Shown here in pieces: positions 41,919 through 53,024 of a DNA stretch of 64,000 nt. Positions within the stretch are counted from its first letter, which is position 1; every line of letters begins with the position of its first letter. The translations under genes and the position numbers were made by a program. Origin of the DNA: Herminiimonas sp. (GTDB taxonomy: Bacteria; Pseudomonadota; Gammaproteobacteria; Burkholderiales; Burkholderiaceae_D); NCBI GenBank assembly GCA_027310305.1, contig DAIDBD010000127.1, positions 34,208-98,207 of the forward strand, written 5' to 3'. The notes beneath the pieces are model-generated. The model did no database searches. It had not been told where the DNA came from and worked only from the letters and a program-made list of their open reading frames with translations.

Positions 41919-44351
41919 TTGAGCCAATATCCCTACACAATTCCCAGCCGGGAGGAAATTCTCGGCATCTTGCGAACCGCTACAGAACCGCAGGACACGA
42001 CATCGATCGCACTGGCACTTGGCGTCAATCCCGAAGAATTCGATGGCCTGACGCGCCGCCTTAATGCGATGGAACGCGATGGCCAGATCAAGCCGAATCG
42101 CAGCGGCCATTTTCAGCTCGCTCATCTGCCCAATTTTATTGAAGGACGCGTCAGCAGCCATCGCGACGGATTCGGTTTTCTGATTCCGGACGATGGCAGC
42201 GATGATCTTTTCCTGCCAGAAAAAGAAATGCAAAAGGTTTTGCACGGCGACCGTGTGCAAGCCCGTATCACCGGCACCGATCGACGCGGACGTCCGGAAG
42301 GCACAATCGTTGAAGTCGTCGTTCGTGCCAATACGCATGTAATCGGACGCCTGCTTAACGAGAATGGCGTCTGGATCATTGTGCCGGAAGACAAGCGCAT
42401 CGGTCAGGACATTTTGCTCGCAGGTTCGCCGGGCAAGGCAAAAACCGGGCAGGTGGTCAGCGTTGAATTGACCGAGCAGCCTTCGCGTTATACGCAGCCG
42501 GTCGGCAGGATAGTTGAAATACTGGGCGATATCGACGATCCGGGCATGGAAATCGAAATCGCGGTGCGTAAATACGGCGTGCCGCACGAGTTTTCCGACG
42601 CGGCGAAAAAGCTGGCGGCGAAACTGCCCGGTGAGGTGCGCGCCGTCGATTTGGGAGAGCGGGTCGACTTGCGCGACGTGCCGCTGGTGACGATCGATGG
42701 CGAAGACGCGCGCGATTTCGATGATGCGGTCTATTGCGAGCCGATCAAGATCGGCCGCAGTGACGGCTATCGCCTGATTGTCGCCATTGCCGATGTCAGT
42801 CATTACGTCAAGCCTAACGACGCACTCGATGTCGATGCGCTCGAGCGCAGCACTTCCGTGTATTTTCCGCGCCGCGTGATCCCGATGCTGCCGGAAAAAT
42901 TATCGAACGGCCTCTGTTCATTGAATCCGGCAGTGGATCGCTTGACGCTGGTGTGCGATGCGGTCATCACGGCCAAAGGCGAAATCAAGGCGTATCAGTT
43001 TTATCCCGCGGTGATCCATTCCGCGGCACGCCTGACCTATACCGAAGTGGCAGCCATACTGGCCAATACCAGAGGCACGGAAGCGGCCAAACGTCCGGCG
43101 CTGGTGCCGCACTTACTGCATCTTTACGAAGTGTTTCAGGCGCTGTTGCAGGCACGGCAGGCACGCGGCGCGATCGACTTCGAGACCACGGAAACGTATA
43201 TCGTGTGCAATGCGGCCGGCAAGATCGAGCAGATTCTGCCGCGCACCCGCAACGACGCGCACAAGGTCATCGAAGAATGCATGCTGGCGGCCAACGTCTG
43301 CGCGGCCGATTTGCTGGAGCGTCACAAGCATCCCGCCGTTTATCGGGTTCATGCCGCGCCGACCAAGGAAAAGCTCAATCAGGTCAGGACATTTCTGAAG
43401 CAGGTGGGTTTGCATCTGGGCGGCGGCGACACGCCCTCGGCTTCCGATTACGCCGAGCTGATGCCGAAAATCAAGGTGCGGCCGGACGCGGTGCTGTTGC
43501 AAACCATGCTGCTGCGCTCGATGCAGCAAGCGGTCTACAGCCCCGACAACATCGGCCATTTCGGCTTGTCATACGAGGCATACGCCCATTTCACCAGCCC
43601 GATCCGCCGCTATCCCGATCTGCTTACCCATCGCGCGATCAAGGCAATCCTGCAAGGCAAGCGCTACGATCCGAAAGGAATCGATACCAGCGTGCTGAAC
43701 ACGATGCTGTCGCCGGCGGCGCGCAAGAAACAGGCGGAAGACAAAGCCAAGGGAAAGAAAAAACACGAAGGCGATCTCGCGATCTGGGAAGCGCTCGGCA
43801 TTCACTGTTCCGCGAATGAACGGCGTGCCGATGAAGCTTCGCGCGATGTTGAAGCCTGGCTCAAATGTTACTTCATTCGCGACAAGCTTGGCGAAGAATT
43901 CACCGGCACGATTTCAGGCGTTGCGACATTCGGTATTTTCGTCCAGTTGGACGCGCTCTTTATCGAAGGCCTGGTGCATGTGACCGAACTGGGCGCGGAT
44001 TATTTTCAGTACGACGAGGCGCGGCACGAACTGCGCGGCGAGCGTACCGGCATCCGCTATCAATTGACGGATCGCGTCACTGTCCAAGTCAGCCGCGTCG
44101 ATCTGGACGCACGCAAGATCGATTTGCGTCTGGTGTCCGAACCAGGCATCAAAACGCTGTTGAAAAACGAGGCGCGCCGGGCCGAAAGCGAGCAGCAATC
44201 GCGCGATAAAAAGAAGAAAGCGGATTCTGCATCGAACACTGCGGAGCCGGCAAAAGCCGCCAGGCCAAAACGATCGAAGGCAGCCCCTCCGGCCGGAGAA
44301 AAAACACGCGCGCCAAAAGCGTATGCAAAATCTGGCAGGAAGAAACGATAA
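41919..44351 (+). CDS. rnr: Ribonuclease R
   Basis: 810 residues from a TTG start ([14 protein letters not shown] is the usual N-terminal sequence of this family in Burkholderiales, which supports it). An N-terminal winged-helix region (about 1-60), cold-shock domains, the RNB catalytic domain with [13 protein letters not shown] (about 259-271), and the motif [21 protein letters not shown], followed by an S1 domain ([32 protein letters not shown]) and a Lys/Ala-rich tail. It degrades structured RNA 3' to 5' and helps trans-translation and rRNA quality control. The poly-basic tail is typical. rlmB follows after 2 bases. Confidence 0.96.
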   Translation: MSQYPYTIPSREEILGILRTATEPQDTTSIALALGVNPEEFDGLTRRLNAMERDGQIKPNRSGHFQLAHLPNFIEGRVSSHRDGFGFLIPDDGSDDLFLPEKEMQKVLHGDRVQARITGTDRRGRPEGTIVEVVVRANTHVIGRLLNENGVWIIVPEDKRIGQDILLAGSPGKAKTGQVVSVELTEQPSRYTQPVGRIVEILGDIDDPGMEIEIAVRKYGVPHEFSDAAKKLAAKLPGEVRAVDLGERVDLRDVPLVTIDGEDARDFDDAVYCEPIKIGRSDGYRLIVAIADVSHYVKPNDALDVDALERSTSVYFPRRVIPMLPEKLSNGLCSLNPAVDRLTLVCDAVITAKGEIKAYQFYPAVIHSAARLTYTEVAAILANTRGTEAAKRPALVPHLLHLYEVFQALLQARQARGAIDFETTETYIVCNAAGKIEQILPRTRNDAHKVIEECMLAANVCAADLLERHKHPAVYRVHAAPTKEKLNQVRTFLKQVGLHLGGGDTPSASDYAELMPKIKVRPDAVLLQTMLLRSMQQAVYSPDNIGHFGLSYEAYAHFTSPIRRYPDLLTHRAIKAILQGKRYDPKGIDTSVLNTMLSPAARKKQAEDKAKGKKKHEGDLAIWEALGIHCSANERRADEASRDVEAWLKCYFIRDKLGEEFTGTISGVATFGIFVQLDALFIEGLVHVTELGADYFQYDEARHELRGERTGIRYQLTDRVTVQVSRVDLDARKIDLRLVSEPGIKTLLKNEARRAESEQQSRDKKKKADSASNTAEPAKAARPKRSKAAPPAGEKTRAPKAYAKSGRKKR

Positions 44352-44353
44352 AA

Positions 44354-45097
44354 ATGAAAAGTAAAATGATTTTCGGCTTTCATGCTGTCACTGCCCGCTT
44401 GCGCCATGACGCCTCTTCGGTCGAGGAAATCTATATCGATGCGGACCGCCATGACGGCCGCATGCAGGAATTGTTGCGTGCCGCCAAGGCGGCCAATGTG
44501 CGCATCATCCAGGCCGACGACCAGCGCCTCAGCAATATCGTCGGCACCCGGCGTCATCAAGGCGTGGTGGCGAAGGCCGGCGAGCTGTCGCTGGCGCGCA
44601 ATCTGGATGAATTGCTCGATGCAATCGTCGGCCCGCCATTGTTGCTGATACTCGATGGCATAACCGACCCGCACAATCTGGGCGCATGCCTGCGCGTGGC
44701 AGACGGTGCCGGCGCGCATGCGGTGATCGCACCCAAGGATCGCGCGGTCGGCTTGAATGCCACTGCGGCCAAGGTCGCCAGCGGCGCGGCGGAAACCGTT
44801 CCCTACATTACCGTCACCAATCTGGCACGCACGATGCGTGACCTCAAGGAACGGGATATCTGGCTGATCGGCACGACCGAAGATGCGGAAAAAGGTTTGT
44901 ATGAAGCCGATTTTTCCGGAGCAGCCGCACTGGTGATGGGATCGGAAGGCGAGGGCATGCGCCGGTTGACGCGCGAAACCTGCGACGTGCTGGTCAGCGT
45001 GCCGATGTTCGGTTCCGTGGAAAGCTTGAATGTCTCCGTCGCATCCGGTGTTTGCCTTTATGAAGCGCGCCGGCAGCGGATCGTCAAGGGTGGATAG
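44354..45097 (+). CDS. rlmB: 23S rRNA (guanosine-2'-O-)-methyltransferase RlmB
   Basis: 247 residues, SpoU/TrmH family. The N-terminal substrate-binding domain ([23 protein letters not shown]) is followed by the SPOUT knot with [43 protein letters not shown] and [15 protein letters not shown]. It methylates G2251 of 23S rRNA. AGGAAG (44338-44343) is its ribosome-binding site inside the end of rnr; the rnr-rlmB pair is conserved in many proteobacteria. A short inverted repeat (CTTTATC/GATAAAG, about 45101-45118) follows without a T run. Confidence 0.96.
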   Translation: MKSKMIFGFHAVTARLRHDASSVEEIYIDADRHDGRMQELLRAAKAANVRIIQADDQRLSNIVGTRRHQGVVAKAGELSLARNLDELLDAIVGPPLLLILDGITDPHNLGACLRVADGAGAHAVIAPKDRAVGLNATAAKVASGAAETVPYITVTNLARTMRDLKERDIWLIGTTEDAEKGLYEADFSGAAALVMGSEGEGMRRLTRETCDVLVSVPMFGSVESLNVSVASGVCLYEARRQRIVKGG

Positions 45098-45279
45098 CGC
45101 TTTATCGCGGGATAAAGACAAACCTGATTTCCTGACAGTCGTTCGTCATTGTTGCCGGACAAGCAAAGCTTTGGCGAACGCGCTAACATTACCCGTCAAA
45201 GCCACCTCTTGTATTTCCAGAACGGACCACCGTCGCAATTGACTCTGTGTCGCAACGCCGTCCAACAATATTCAAAATC

Positions 45280-46029
45280 ATGTTCAGCCGCCTTCGGGAA
45301 GACATCGCCAGCATTATCGAACGTGACCCGGCCGCTCGCACGGCGTGGGAAGTGCTGACTTGCTATCCGGGCTTGCATGCAATCGCGATGCATCGCTGGG
45401 CGCACTGGTGCTGGATGCATGAGATGAAGTGGCTGGGACGCTTCATCTCTCATATCGCACGCGGTTTGACCGGCATTGAAATTCATCCGGGCGCTATCAT
45501 CGGACGGCGCGTATTCATCGACCATGGCTTTGGCGTCGTCATCGGCGAAACGGCGGAAGTGGGCGACGATTGCACGATTTACCAAGGCGTCACGCTGGGC
45601 GGCACCTCGCTGCATAAAGGCGCGAAACGCCACCCGACTCTGGGGCGCGGTGCGATTATCGGCGCCGGCGCCAAGGTGCTGGGCGGTTTCACCGTCGGCG
45701 AAGGAGCGAAAGTCGGCTCGAATGCCGTGGTTGCCAAAGAAGTGCCGCCGGGCGCCACTGCCGTGGGCAATCCCGCGCGCATCATTCAGAAGGAAACCTA
45801 TAATCTCAAGGAAGAAGCGGCTGCCCGCATGTTTGCCGCCTATGGAATAACGCCGAATGGCGACGATCCGTTGTCGAAGGCTTTGCACGGTTTGATCGAC
45901 AATGCGGCTACCCAGGAACATCAAATCGTCAAGATCATTACCGCCTTGAAGGCTGCCGGTATTCTCTGCGAGACTTTGCCTGAACTGGAAAAATTCGATC
46001 CCGCTCAACTCAACAAGATGGTCGAATGA
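45280..46029 (+). CDS. cysE: Serine O-acetyltransferase
   Basis: 249 residues. N-terminal helical domain ([28 protein letters not shown]) and the left-handed beta-helix of hexapeptide repeats ([43 protein letters not shown]...GAKVLGG). The catalytic His of HPGA and HGFGV are present. It makes O-acetylserine for cysteine synthesis. I chose the ATG at 45280 because MFSRLREDI is the usual family start; a GTG at 45247 would add 11 residues. It is convergent with lpxH. Confidence 0.95.
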   Translation: MFSRLREDIASIIERDPAARTAWEVLTCYPGLHAIAMHRWAHWCWMHEMKWLGRFISHIARGLTGIEIHPGAIIGRRVFIDHGFGVVIGETAEVGDDCTIYQGVTLGGTSLHKGAKRHPTLGRGAIIGAGAKVLGGFTVGEGAKVGSNAVVAKEVPPGATAVGNPARIIQKETYNLKEEAAARMFAAYGITPNGDDPLSKALHGLIDNAATQEHQIVKIITALKAAGILCETLPELEKFDPAQLNKMVE

Positions 46030-46098
46030 GGATGCGAAATTGAGGATCGAGAGTGCAGCTCTCAAAAAATGCGGCGTCCCGGATCCATACGCCGGCGT

Positions 46099-46908
46099 CT
46101 ACCGGAGCTCGATTCCATCGATATCAAAGCGTCTGATTGCGCCGCCGGCATCGACTGCAATCCAGCCGCCGCGCCTGGGTTCGGCATCGCAATCCCAATC
46201 CGGCAACACATAGCGGACAAAGGTTTCACCATTTTTCCGATAATCGTGCCTGGCCGGCCGATGGGTATGACCGTGAATCATGATGGCGGTATTGGTTGCG
46301 TCAAACAGTGCGGCAATCGATGCCGCATTCACATCCATGATGCCGTATGGCTTGCTGCGTTGCGCCTGGCGGCTGTCGCTGCGCATTCCTTCGATGATCT
46401 GCTTGCGTTGCGCAAGCGGCCGTGCGAGAAAAGCCTGTTGCCAGGCCGGCTTCCGAACCTGGGCGCGAAATGCCATGTACGATGCATCGTCGGTGCATTG
46501 CGCGTCGCCATGCGTCAGCACAAGTCGCCGGCCGGCAATCGTTGCAACGAATGGATCCGGCAACAGCGTCGCACCGGTTGCCTGCGCAAAACGCTCTCCG
46601 ATCAGGAAATCGCGATTGCCGGCAATCCAGAATACGGCAACGCCCGCATCGCCGACCTGGCGAATTGCATCGACTACTTGCCGGTTGCAAGGCGCGGACA
46701 TGTCATCGTCGCCGGCCCAATATTCGAACAAGTCGCCCAGCAGATACAACTGCCTCGCCTTCATTGCACGATCGCGTAAAAAAGCGAAGAACGCCTGCGC
46801 GGTGCGCGGCAAGGATTCATGCAAATGCAAGTCGGAAATGAAAAGCGCAACCGCTTCCGGTTGCGCCGTATTCGCCGAAGCAGATGCTGTCGTATGCGGG
46901 GCTGACAT
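46099..46908 (-). CDS. lpxH: UDP-2,3-diacylglucosamine diphosphatase LpxH
   Basis: 269 residues. Metallophosphoesterase motifs in order: LFISDLHLHE (22-31, Asp26 and His28), YLLGDLFEYWAGDD, IAGNRDFLIG, LTHGDAQCTDD and MIHGHTHRPARH. It cleaves UDP-diacylglucosamine to lipid X in lipid A synthesis at the inner membrane. The first 18 residues (HTTASASANTAQPEAV) form an unstructured extension. It is convergent with cysE and 26 bases downstream of the cytoplasmic cyclophilin gene. Confidence 0.95.
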   Translation of the reverse strand: MSAPHTTASASANTAQPEAVALFISDLHLHESLPRTAQAFFAFLRDRAMKARQLYLLGDLFEYWAGDDDMSAPCNRQVVDAIRQVGDAGVAVFWIAGNRDFLIGERFAQATGATLLPDPFVATIAGRRLVLTHGDAQCTDDASYMAFRAQVRKPAWQQAFLARPLAQRKQIIEGMRSDSRQAQRSKPYGIMDVNAASIAALFDATNTAIMIHGHTHRPARHDYRKNGETFVRYVLPDWDCDAEPRRGGWIAVDAGGAIRRFDIDGIELR

Positions 46909-46934
46909 GGCGAAGAATGGGAAAGAGCGGCCGA

Positions 46935-47423
46935 TTAAACCAGCTCTGCCTTTTCAATTACGACATTGTCGACCGGAACATCGGCAAACATGCCGGTGCG
47001 CGTGGTCTTGACCGCTTTGATCTTGTCCACCACATCCATGCCTTCGACTACCTTGCCGAACACGCAGTAACCCCAACCGTCTTGCCCCGGGTAATCGAGA
47101 AAGCCATTGTTCTTGATATTGATGAAGAATTGCGCGGAAGCCGAATGCGGGTCGGACGTGCGCGCCATCGCAACCGTGTACGGCTCGTTCTTCAGGCCGT
47201 TCCCGGCTTCGTTCGTTACCGGGTCGCTGGTTGGCTTTTGCTTCATGCCGGGTTCAAAGCCGCCGCCCTGGATCATGAAGCCGTCGATGACGCGGTGGAA
47301 AATGGTGCCGTCGTAATGGCCGGAACGTACATAGGCGAGAAAATTTTCGACGGTCTTCGGCGCTTTTTCCGCGTCGAGTTCGAGCTTGATCTTGCCGTGA
47401 TTGGTGGTGAGGATGACAGCCAT
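46935..47423 (-). CDS. ppiB: Peptidyl-prolyl cis-trans isomerase, cytoplasmic cyclophilin type
   Basis: 162 residues. Cyclophilin core with [46 protein letters not shown] and [18 protein letters not shown]. No signal peptide, so it acts in the cytoplasm on proline bonds. AAGGA lies 6 bases before the ATG on the minus strand (plus 47428-47432), which settles the start at 47423 rather than an upstream in-frame ATG. It shows about three-quarters identity by eye with the exported paralogue encoded just upstream, so the two look like a tandem duplication. Confidence 0.96.
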   Translation of the reverse strand: MAVILTTNHGKIKLELDAEKAPKTVENFLAYVRSGHYDGTIFHRVIDGFMIQGGGFEPGMKQKPTSDPVTNEAGNGLKNEPYTVAMARTSDPHSASAQFFINIKNNGFLDYPGQDGWGYCVFGKVVEGMDVVDKIKAVKTTRTGMFADVPVDNVVIEKAELV

Positions 47424-47470
47424 AAAAGTCCTTATCAAATAATTCAATCAAAGTTGTAATTCGGGAGTGC

Positions 47471-48037
47471 TTATTTTGCAATCGATGCGGATTCAATCAC
47501 TACCGGCTTGACCGGAACGTTGTTGGCGCCGGTCGGCACCGCCTTGATTCTATCGACGACATCCATTCCTTTGATGACCTTGCCGAACACGGCATAGCCC
47601 CAACCGTCCTGTCCCGGATAATCGAGAAAGCTGTTGTTTTTCACATTGATGAAAAATTGTGCGGATGCAGAATGCGGTGAAGCAGTGCGTGCCATCGCCA
47701 AGGTATACGGCTCATTCTTCAAGCCGTTTTTGGCTTCGTTTTCAATCGGCGCATTGGTCGGCTTTTGCGTCATGTCCTTGTCGTAGCCGCCGCCCTGGAT
47801 CATGAAGTCGTCGATCACGCGATGAAAGATGGTGCCCTTGTAGTGATCGCTTTTGACATACTTGAGAAAATTTTCAACGCTTTTCGGTGCCTTTTCAGGA
47901 TACAGTTCCAGCACGATTTCCCCCATGCTGGTTTTTAACAAGACATGAGGCGCATCGGCCGCGGCTGCGGAAAAAGCAATGCCTGAAAATGCCAAGCTTG
48001 TGAGCAGCGTTAAAAAATAACGGCGTGAATATTGCAT
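47471..48037 (-). CDS. Peptidyl-prolyl cis-trans isomerase, exported cyclophilin type
   Basis: 188 residues. Signal peptide [27 protein letters not shown] with cleavage near AAA-DAP, then a cyclophilin domain with [49 protein letters not shown] and [18 protein letters not shown]. It should fold proteins in the periplasm (the PpiA role). The RR pair ahead of YFLT is followed by a short hydrophobic stretch, so Sec export is more likely than Tat. AAGGAA lies 6 bases before the ATG (minus strand). It stands 47 bases upstream of ppiB on the same strand. Confidence 0.95.
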   Translation of the reverse strand: MQYSRRYFLTLLTSLAFSGIAFSAAAADAPHVLLKTSMGEIVLELYPEKAPKSVENFLKYVKSDHYKGTIFHRVIDDFMIQGGGYDKDMTQKPTNAPIENEAKNGLKNEPYTLAMARTASPHSASAQFFINVKNNSFLDYPGQDGWGYAVFGKVIKGMDVVDRIKAVPTGANNVPVKPVVIESASIAK

Positions 48038-48408
48038 CGTTGATTCCTTGTTGGATATTGTTGAATAAATGATTGCATTTCCACGTTTTTTACTGGCCGA
48101 TCCAGCGCAAACAGATCGGATATCGCAGCCATCGACAATGCGGATCGCCAAGCTTTGACAAGCTTCAGGCTGCGCATAAAAAATCTTTCATGCATGCGAT
48201 GCAAGAACAGTTCGAATCAATGGCGACGGAGAAGGTACTGGATTTTCATCAATGTTATACTGCCGCAAAAAGAAGCATTTTATCAAAATAAGCATCACAA
48301 AAGGGTTTTGGCGACCTTGTCGCATAAACGTTCGGCGCCTGCTGCCGCGCCTGCAGAAACGTAAAGTAAATCGTGCGACAACTTCTCAGCCGAAACGGAT
48401 AATCGTCC
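48038..48408. other. Gene-free gap between the exported cyclophilin gene and cysS
   Basis: 371 bases between divergent genes. It must hold promoters for both directions but I could not identify clear -35/-10 pairs. A 5-base stem GGCGC/GCGCC occurs near 48335-48355. Short open frames here look like chance. Confidence 0.5.
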
Positions 48409-49851
48409 ATGAGTGTCTTGAAAATCTACAACACGCTTGCGCGTGAGAAGCAATTCTTTTCCCCGATGCAGCCCGGCAAAGTCAGCATGTATGTATGCGG
48501 CATGACGGTGTACGACTATTGCCATCTCGGCCATGCGCGGGTCATGGTGGTATTCGACATGGTGCAGCGCTGGCTGCGCGCGTCCGGCTTTGACGTTACG
48601 TATGTTCGCAACATTACCGACATCGATGACAAGATCATCAAGCGCGCCGTGGAAAACGGCGAATCCATTTCGCAACTGACCCATCGTTTCATTACCGCAA
48701 TGAATGAAGATGCCGCCGCGCTGGGCGTCGAAAAACCGGATCATGAGCCGCGTGCCACGCAGTATGTGCCGCAGATGCTGGGCTTGATCGAAAAGCTCGA
48801 ACAAAACGGCCTGGCATACAAGGCGGCTGATGGCGACGTGAATTATTCCGTGCGCGACTTTCCGGGTTACGGCAAGCTGTCGGGAAAATCGCTCGATGAT
48901 TTGCGTGCCGGCGAGCGCGTCGACGTCAACAGCGGCAAGCGCGATCCGCTCGATTTCGTACTCTGGAAATCATCGAAACAATCCGAGCCGGATGAAGTCA
49001 AATGGGATTCGCAATGGGGCAAGGGGCGCCCGGGCTGGCACATCGAATGCTCTGCAATGGCATGCGCACTATTGGGCGAGCAATTCGATATTCACGGCGG
49101 CGGACAAGACCTGCAGTTCCCGCATCATGAAAATGAAATAGCGCAATCGGAAGGCGCGCATCAGCACACGTTCGTCAACTACTGGATGCACAACGGTTTT
49201 GTACGGATCGATAACGAAAAGATGTCGAAATCGCTGGGCAATTTTTTCACGATCCGTGAAGTACTGAAAAAATACGATCCGGAAGTCGTGCGGTTTTTTA
49301 TTCTGCGTGCGCATTACCGCAGCCCGCTCAATTATTCGGATGCGCATCTCGATGATGCAAAAGGTGCGTTGACGCGCTTGTATACCGCGCTGAAAGATAT
49401 TGCGCCGGACGATCAGCCGCTGGACTGGAACGAAGCGCATGCAGTGCGTTTTGCTGATGCGATGAACGACGATTTCAACACGCCGATCGCAGTTTCGGTT
49501 TTGTTTGATCTGGCCAATGAGGTGAACAGAACTAAATCTGCGATAGCGGCGCGTCAATTGAAGCGCTTGGCAGGAATCATCGGTTTGCTGCAACGTGATC
49601 CGAAAGATTTTTCGCACGGTTCTGTAACAGTCGTGCTTGAAGGTCTTCAGGCTTCAACGAATTTAGGGAATGTCACTGCTGGAGTTGCACTATTTGATCA
49701 TGCAGAAATTGATGCATTGATTCAATTACGTGCTGGCGCTAAAAAAACCAAAAATTTCGCCGAAGCAGACCGCATTCGCAATGAACTGCTAGCCAACGGC
49801 ATCATTCTCGAAGACAAGCCGGGCGGCGTCACCGAATGGCGGAGGACATAA
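48409..49851 (+). CDS. cysS: Cysteine-tRNA ligase
   Basis: 480 residues. Class I synthetase: the zinc ligand Cys30 in [10 protein letters not shown], the HIGH-like CHLGHARV (38-45), the later zinc site [10 protein letters not shown] and [11 protein letters not shown], and KMSKSLGNF (271-279). It charges tRNA-Cys. The C-terminal domain is complete. The last bases overlap the upstream limit of the glycosylase frame. Confidence 0.97.
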   Translation: MSVLKIYNTLAREKQFFSPMQPGKVSMYVCGMTVYDYCHLGHARVMVVFDMVQRWLRASGFDVTYVRNITDIDDKIIKRAVENGESISQLTHRFITAMNEDAAALGVEKPDHEPRATQYVPQMLGLIEKLEQNGLAYKAADGDVNYSVRDFPGYGKLSGKSLDDLRAGERVDVNSGKRDPLDFVLWKSSKQSEPDEVKWDSQWGKGRPGWHIECSAMACALLGEQFDIHGGGQDLQFPHHENEIAQSEGAHQHTFVNYWMHNGFVRIDNEKMSKSLGNFFTIREVLKKYDPEVVRFFILRAHYRSPLNYSDAHLDDAKGALTRLYTALKDIAPDDQPLDWNEAHAVRFADAMNDDFNTPIAVSVLFDLANEVNRTKSAIAARQLKRLAGIIGLLQRDPKDFSHGSVTVVLEGLQASTNLGNVTAGVALFDHAEIDALIQLRAGAKKTKNFAEADRIRNELLANGIILEDKPGGVTEWRRT

Positions 49852-49856
49852 ACCGC

Positions 49857-50507
49857 ATGGGGAAAACAATACAGGTCGCCATCGAGACTTGCGTGCCGTT
49901 CTATTGGGAGGACGCGAAGCTGGAATTGATGAAGCGCGACCGCATCATGCGCAAGCTGATTCCGCAGTTCGGCGATTTGCATCTGATCGGGCGTGGCGAA
50001 GCGTTCACAACGTTGGCCCGCTCCATTGTCGGTCAGCAAATTTCAACCAAGGCCGCAGAATCGGTCTGGCAAAAATTGCTGCTGGCTTGCCCGAAATGCA
50101 CGCCGCAGCAGATACTGAAATCCGGCAATGACAAACTTGCATCGTGCGGTTTGTCCAAGCGCAAGGCAGAATACATTCTCGATTTGGCCGAGCATTTCAA
50201 GGCCAAGCGCGTGCAAGCGGATAAATGGACCGAGATGGACGATGAAGATGTCATTGCCGAACTGGTGCAGATTCGCGGCATAGGACGCTGGACAGCGGAG
50301 ATGTTTTTGATATTTAATCTGCTCCGGCCGAATATTTTACCGTTGGACGATCTTGGGCTGCTCAAAGGCATCAGCCTGAATTATTTTTCCGGCGAACCGG
50401 TATCGCGCAGCGATGCACGGGAAGTTGCCGCAAATTGGGAGCCCTGGCGCACTGTCGCAACCTGGTATTTATGGCGCAGTCTCGATCCGGTCCCGATAGA
50501 GTATTGA
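49857..50507 (+). CDS. DNA-3-methyladenine glycosylase (AlkA-type HhH-GPD)
   Basis: 216 residues. The HhH-GPD fold is shown by TLARSIVGQQISTKAA (about 52-67), the helix-hairpin-helix IRGIGRWTAEMFLIF (139-153), and LPLDDLGLLKG (161-171) in which Asp165 takes the place of the catalytic Asp. It removes alkylated bases such as 3-methyladenine. There is no [4Fe-4S] cluster loop and no N-terminal TATA-like domain of E. coli AlkA. The start is uncertain: ATG 49857 has GGAGG 11 bases upstream; ATG 49836 lies inside the end of cysS. It is transcribed between cysS and accA. Confidence 0.9.
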   Translation: MGKTIQVAIETCVPFYWEDAKLELMKRDRIMRKLIPQFGDLHLIGRGEAFTTLARSIVGQQISTKAAESVWQKLLLACPKCTPQQILKSGNDKLASCGLSKRKAEYILDLAEHFKAKRVQADKWTEMDDEDVIAELVQIRGIGRWTAEMFLIFNLLRPNILPLDDLGLLKGISLNYFSGEPVSRSDAREVAANWEPWRTVATWYLWRSLDPVPIEY

Positions 50508-50565
50508 AGTAAATCTTGAATCACGCTCTTGAACAGTCCCCCGTGTTGAAATAGAAGGAGGCAGG

Positions 50566-51540
50566 GTGAGTAAAATTACGTTTCTCAATTTTGAGCAGCC
50601 GATTGCGGAGCTGGACTCGAAAATCGAAGAGCTGCGCTTTGTGCAGGATGATTCGGCAGTGGATATCTCGGAAGAGATCGACCGGTTGTCGAAAAAAAGC
50701 CAGCAGCTAACCAAGGATATCTACGCCAAGCTCACGCCATGGCAGATGTCGCAGATCGCGCGTCATCCGCAGCGTCCGTACACAATGGATTATGTGAATG
50801 AAATTTTCACGGACTTCCATGAGTTGCACGGCGATCGCAGTTATGCCGATGACTTGTCGATCGTCGGCGGCCTGGCGCGTTTTAACGGCCAGCCGTGCAT
50901 GGTGATCGGTCATCAGAAGGGACGCGACACCAAAGAACGCGCGTTGCGCAATTTCGGCATGCCTAAACCGGAGGGCTATCGAAAAGCGATGCGCCTGATG
51001 AAGCTGGCGGAGAAATTCGGCTTGCCGATTTTTACTTTTGTCGACACGCCCGGTGCTTTCCCGGGTATCGATGCGGAAGAGCGCGGCCAGTCCGAAGCGA
51101 TCGGCCATAACTTGTACGTAATGGCGGAATTGGAAGTGCCGTTGATCGCCACCATCATCGGCGAAGGCGGTTCCGGCGGCGCACTGGCAATTGCCGTCGG
51201 CGATGCGGTGCTGATGCTGCAATATGCGACCTATTCCGTTATTTCGCCGGAAGGTTGCGCGTCGATTCTGTGGAAAACCTCGGAACGCGCTTCCGACGCG
51301 GCAGATGCGCTGGGCCTGACCGCGCATCGTTTGAAAGCGATGAATCTGATCGATAAGATCATCAATGAACCGCTGGGCGGCGCTCACCGCGATCCGAAGC
51401 AAATGGCTGCGATGCTCAAGCGCGCATTGGCCGATACGCTGCGCCAGTTTCAGGGAATGAAAACCAGGGAATTGCTGGCGGCACGCCATGAAAAACTGAT
51501 GAGCTATGGCAAATTCAAGGAAATCGCGCAACCGGAATAA
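50566..51540 (+). CDS. accA: Acetyl-CoA carboxylase carboxyltransferase subunit alpha
   Basis: 324 residues from a GTG start with a strong AAGGAGG (50552-50558). The N-terminal helix [19 protein letters not shown] and the carboxyltransferase core ([37 protein letters not shown], then [22 protein letters not shown], and [15 protein letters not shown]) are canonical. Together with AccD it transfers carbon dioxide from biotin to acetyl-CoA for fatty-acid synthesis. tilS starts inside its 3' end. Confidence 0.97.
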   Translation: MSKITFLNFEQPIAELDSKIEELRFVQDDSAVDISEEIDRLSKKSQQLTKDIYAKLTPWQMSQIARHPQRPYTMDYVNEIFTDFHELHGDRSYADDLSIVGGLARFNGQPCMVIGHQKGRDTKERALRNFGMPKPEGYRKAMRLMKLAEKFGLPIFTFVDTPGAFPGIDAEERGQSEAIGHNLYVMAELEVPLIATIIGEGGSGGALAIAVGDAVLMLQYATYSVISPEGCASILWKTSERASDAADALGLTAHRLKAMNLIDKIINEPLGGAHRDPKQMAAMLKRALADTLRQFQGMKTRELLAARHEKLMSYGKFKEIAQPE

Positions 51541-52936
51541 AGACGGCGACGTACAAGCCGCATTCGAACGCGCGCTCGGGAATTTCCTGGCGCGCGTTTA
51601 TGTTTCTGCGACCGCAGGAAGTGCAGAGCCGACCGAAAATCGCGTGTCGATTGCCGTTGCCTATAGCGGCGGCCTGGATTCCTCCGTATTGCTGCATCTG
51701 GCCAGTCAATATGCGGCCGCGCATGATTTGCCGATTCATGCTTTTCACATTCATCACGGTTTAAGTTCCAATGCGGATGCGTGGGCCGCCCACTGTCAGT
51801 CCGAATCCGATAAGTGCGGTGCGGCTTTCGCCGACTGCAAGGTTGCCGTCGCCGCCGATGGCAGAGGAACCGAAGAAGCGGCGCGCATTGCGCGCTATGC
51901 AGGGTTGCGCGATTTATGCCGGCGCCATCGCGTATCGCTTTTGCTCACCGCGCATCACCAGGACGATCAGGCCGAAACCGTTCTGCTGCAACTGATGCGC
52001 GGTGCCGGCTTGCCGGGGTTATCCGGCATGCCTGCTTTTCAGCAGCATCACGATCTGCTTGGTCTGGACATTGCGTTGGGGCGTCCATTGCTCGGCATTG
52101 CAAGAGCGGATCTGGAACAGGCGGCGCAGCGATTCGGCGTAAAGCACGTTGTCGATGAATCCAATGCCGATGTCCGGTATCGGCGCAATGCTCTCCGGCA
52201 TACTATTTTTCCCGTAACCGAGACATATTTTCCCGGGTTTTCTTCCCTTGTGGCGCGCACCGCTTCGCATGCGCAATCGGCGCAATTACTGCTGCATGAA
52301 CTTGCGATGATGGATCTTGCTGTCTGCAAGGCAAGCGGCGGGAACGCAGCACTGGAGATCGCCAAATTGAAGAATTTATCCACGGAGCGAACCGACAATT
52401 TATTGCGTCACTGGCTGCATGAACATGGGGTTCGGCCACCCAGCGCGTCGCGGCTCGATGAAATACGCGCGCAAATGTTTGAGGCCGTGTCCGATACGCA
52501 TCCTTTCTTTGATTTCGACACTGTCAAATTGCATCGCATAGGCAACCGCCTCGAGCTCCATCCGAACATGGGTACGCCGCCTTGCGATGCGCTCACGCTG
52601 CAATGGCGGGACGAAGGCAGAATCGATGTGCCGCAATGGCATGGACGGCTCATTTTCGAGCGAACCGAAGGAATGGGACTGGATGCCGGCAGGCTGCGCA
52701 ACGGGCCGCTGACGCTGCGTCCGCGGATTGGACAGGAGAGGCTCAAGGTCGCTGCGAATCGCCCCTCCAAAAGCCTGAAAAGTCTGTTCCAGGAATTGTC
52801 GATCGCGCCTTGGCGGCGCGGGTGGCTGCCGCTTGTGTATCTCGATAGCGATCTCGTATTCGCCGCCGAATTGGGCATGGACATTCGCCATTTGGTACAA
52901 GGCGAAAGCGTGGCAATAAGATGGGAAGCGGCATAG
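51506..52936 (+). CDS. tilS: tRNA(Ile)-lysidine synthase
   Basis: 476 residues. PP-loop ATPase motif [14 protein letters not shown] (51-64), [34 protein letters not shown] and [23 protein letters not shown] mark TilS; C-terminal domains (about 240-476) follow the E. coli arrangement. It modifies C34 of tRNA-Ile2 to lysidine so that AUA is read as Ile. The only sensible start is ATG 51506, 35 bases inside accA, because no ATG or well-placed GTG follows before the PP-loop. The N-terminal 20 residues ([15 protein letters not shown]) are basic and unusual. Confidence 0.94.
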   Translation: MANSRKSRNRNKDGDVQAAFERALGNFLARVYVSATAGSAEPTENRVSIAVAYSGGLDSSVLLHLASQYAAAHDLPIHAFHIHHGLSSNADAWAAHCQSESDKCGAAFADCKVAVAADGRGTEEAARIARYAGLRDLCRRHRVSLLLTAHHQDDQAETVLLQLMRGAGLPGLSGMPAFQQHHDLLGLDIALGRPLLGIARADLEQAAQRFGVKHVVDESNADVRYRRNALRHTIFPVTETYFPGFSSLVARTASHAQSAQLLLHELAMMDLAVCKASGGNAALEIAKLKNLSTERTDNLLRHWLHEHGVRPPSASRLDEIRAQMFEAVSDTHPFFDFDTVKLHRIGNRLELHPNMGTPPCDALTLQWRDEGRIDVPQWHGRLIFERTEGMGLDAGRLRNGPLTLRPRIGQERLKVAANRPSKSLKSLFQELSIAPWRRGWLPLVYLDSDLVFAAELGMDIRHLVQGESVAIRWEAA

Positions 52937-53024
52937 GGCAGCCGGTGCCGCCATCCCTTGTCATTTTGCATTGCACCATGTAAAATCGAAGCCTTATTTT
53001 TGCCGACTTTTTCTCATATTCCAC

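Noticed and set aside
52937..53024. Lysine riboswitch upstream of lysC
   Set aside because: The gap is only 88 bases and shows none of the structured elements; too short for the known class.
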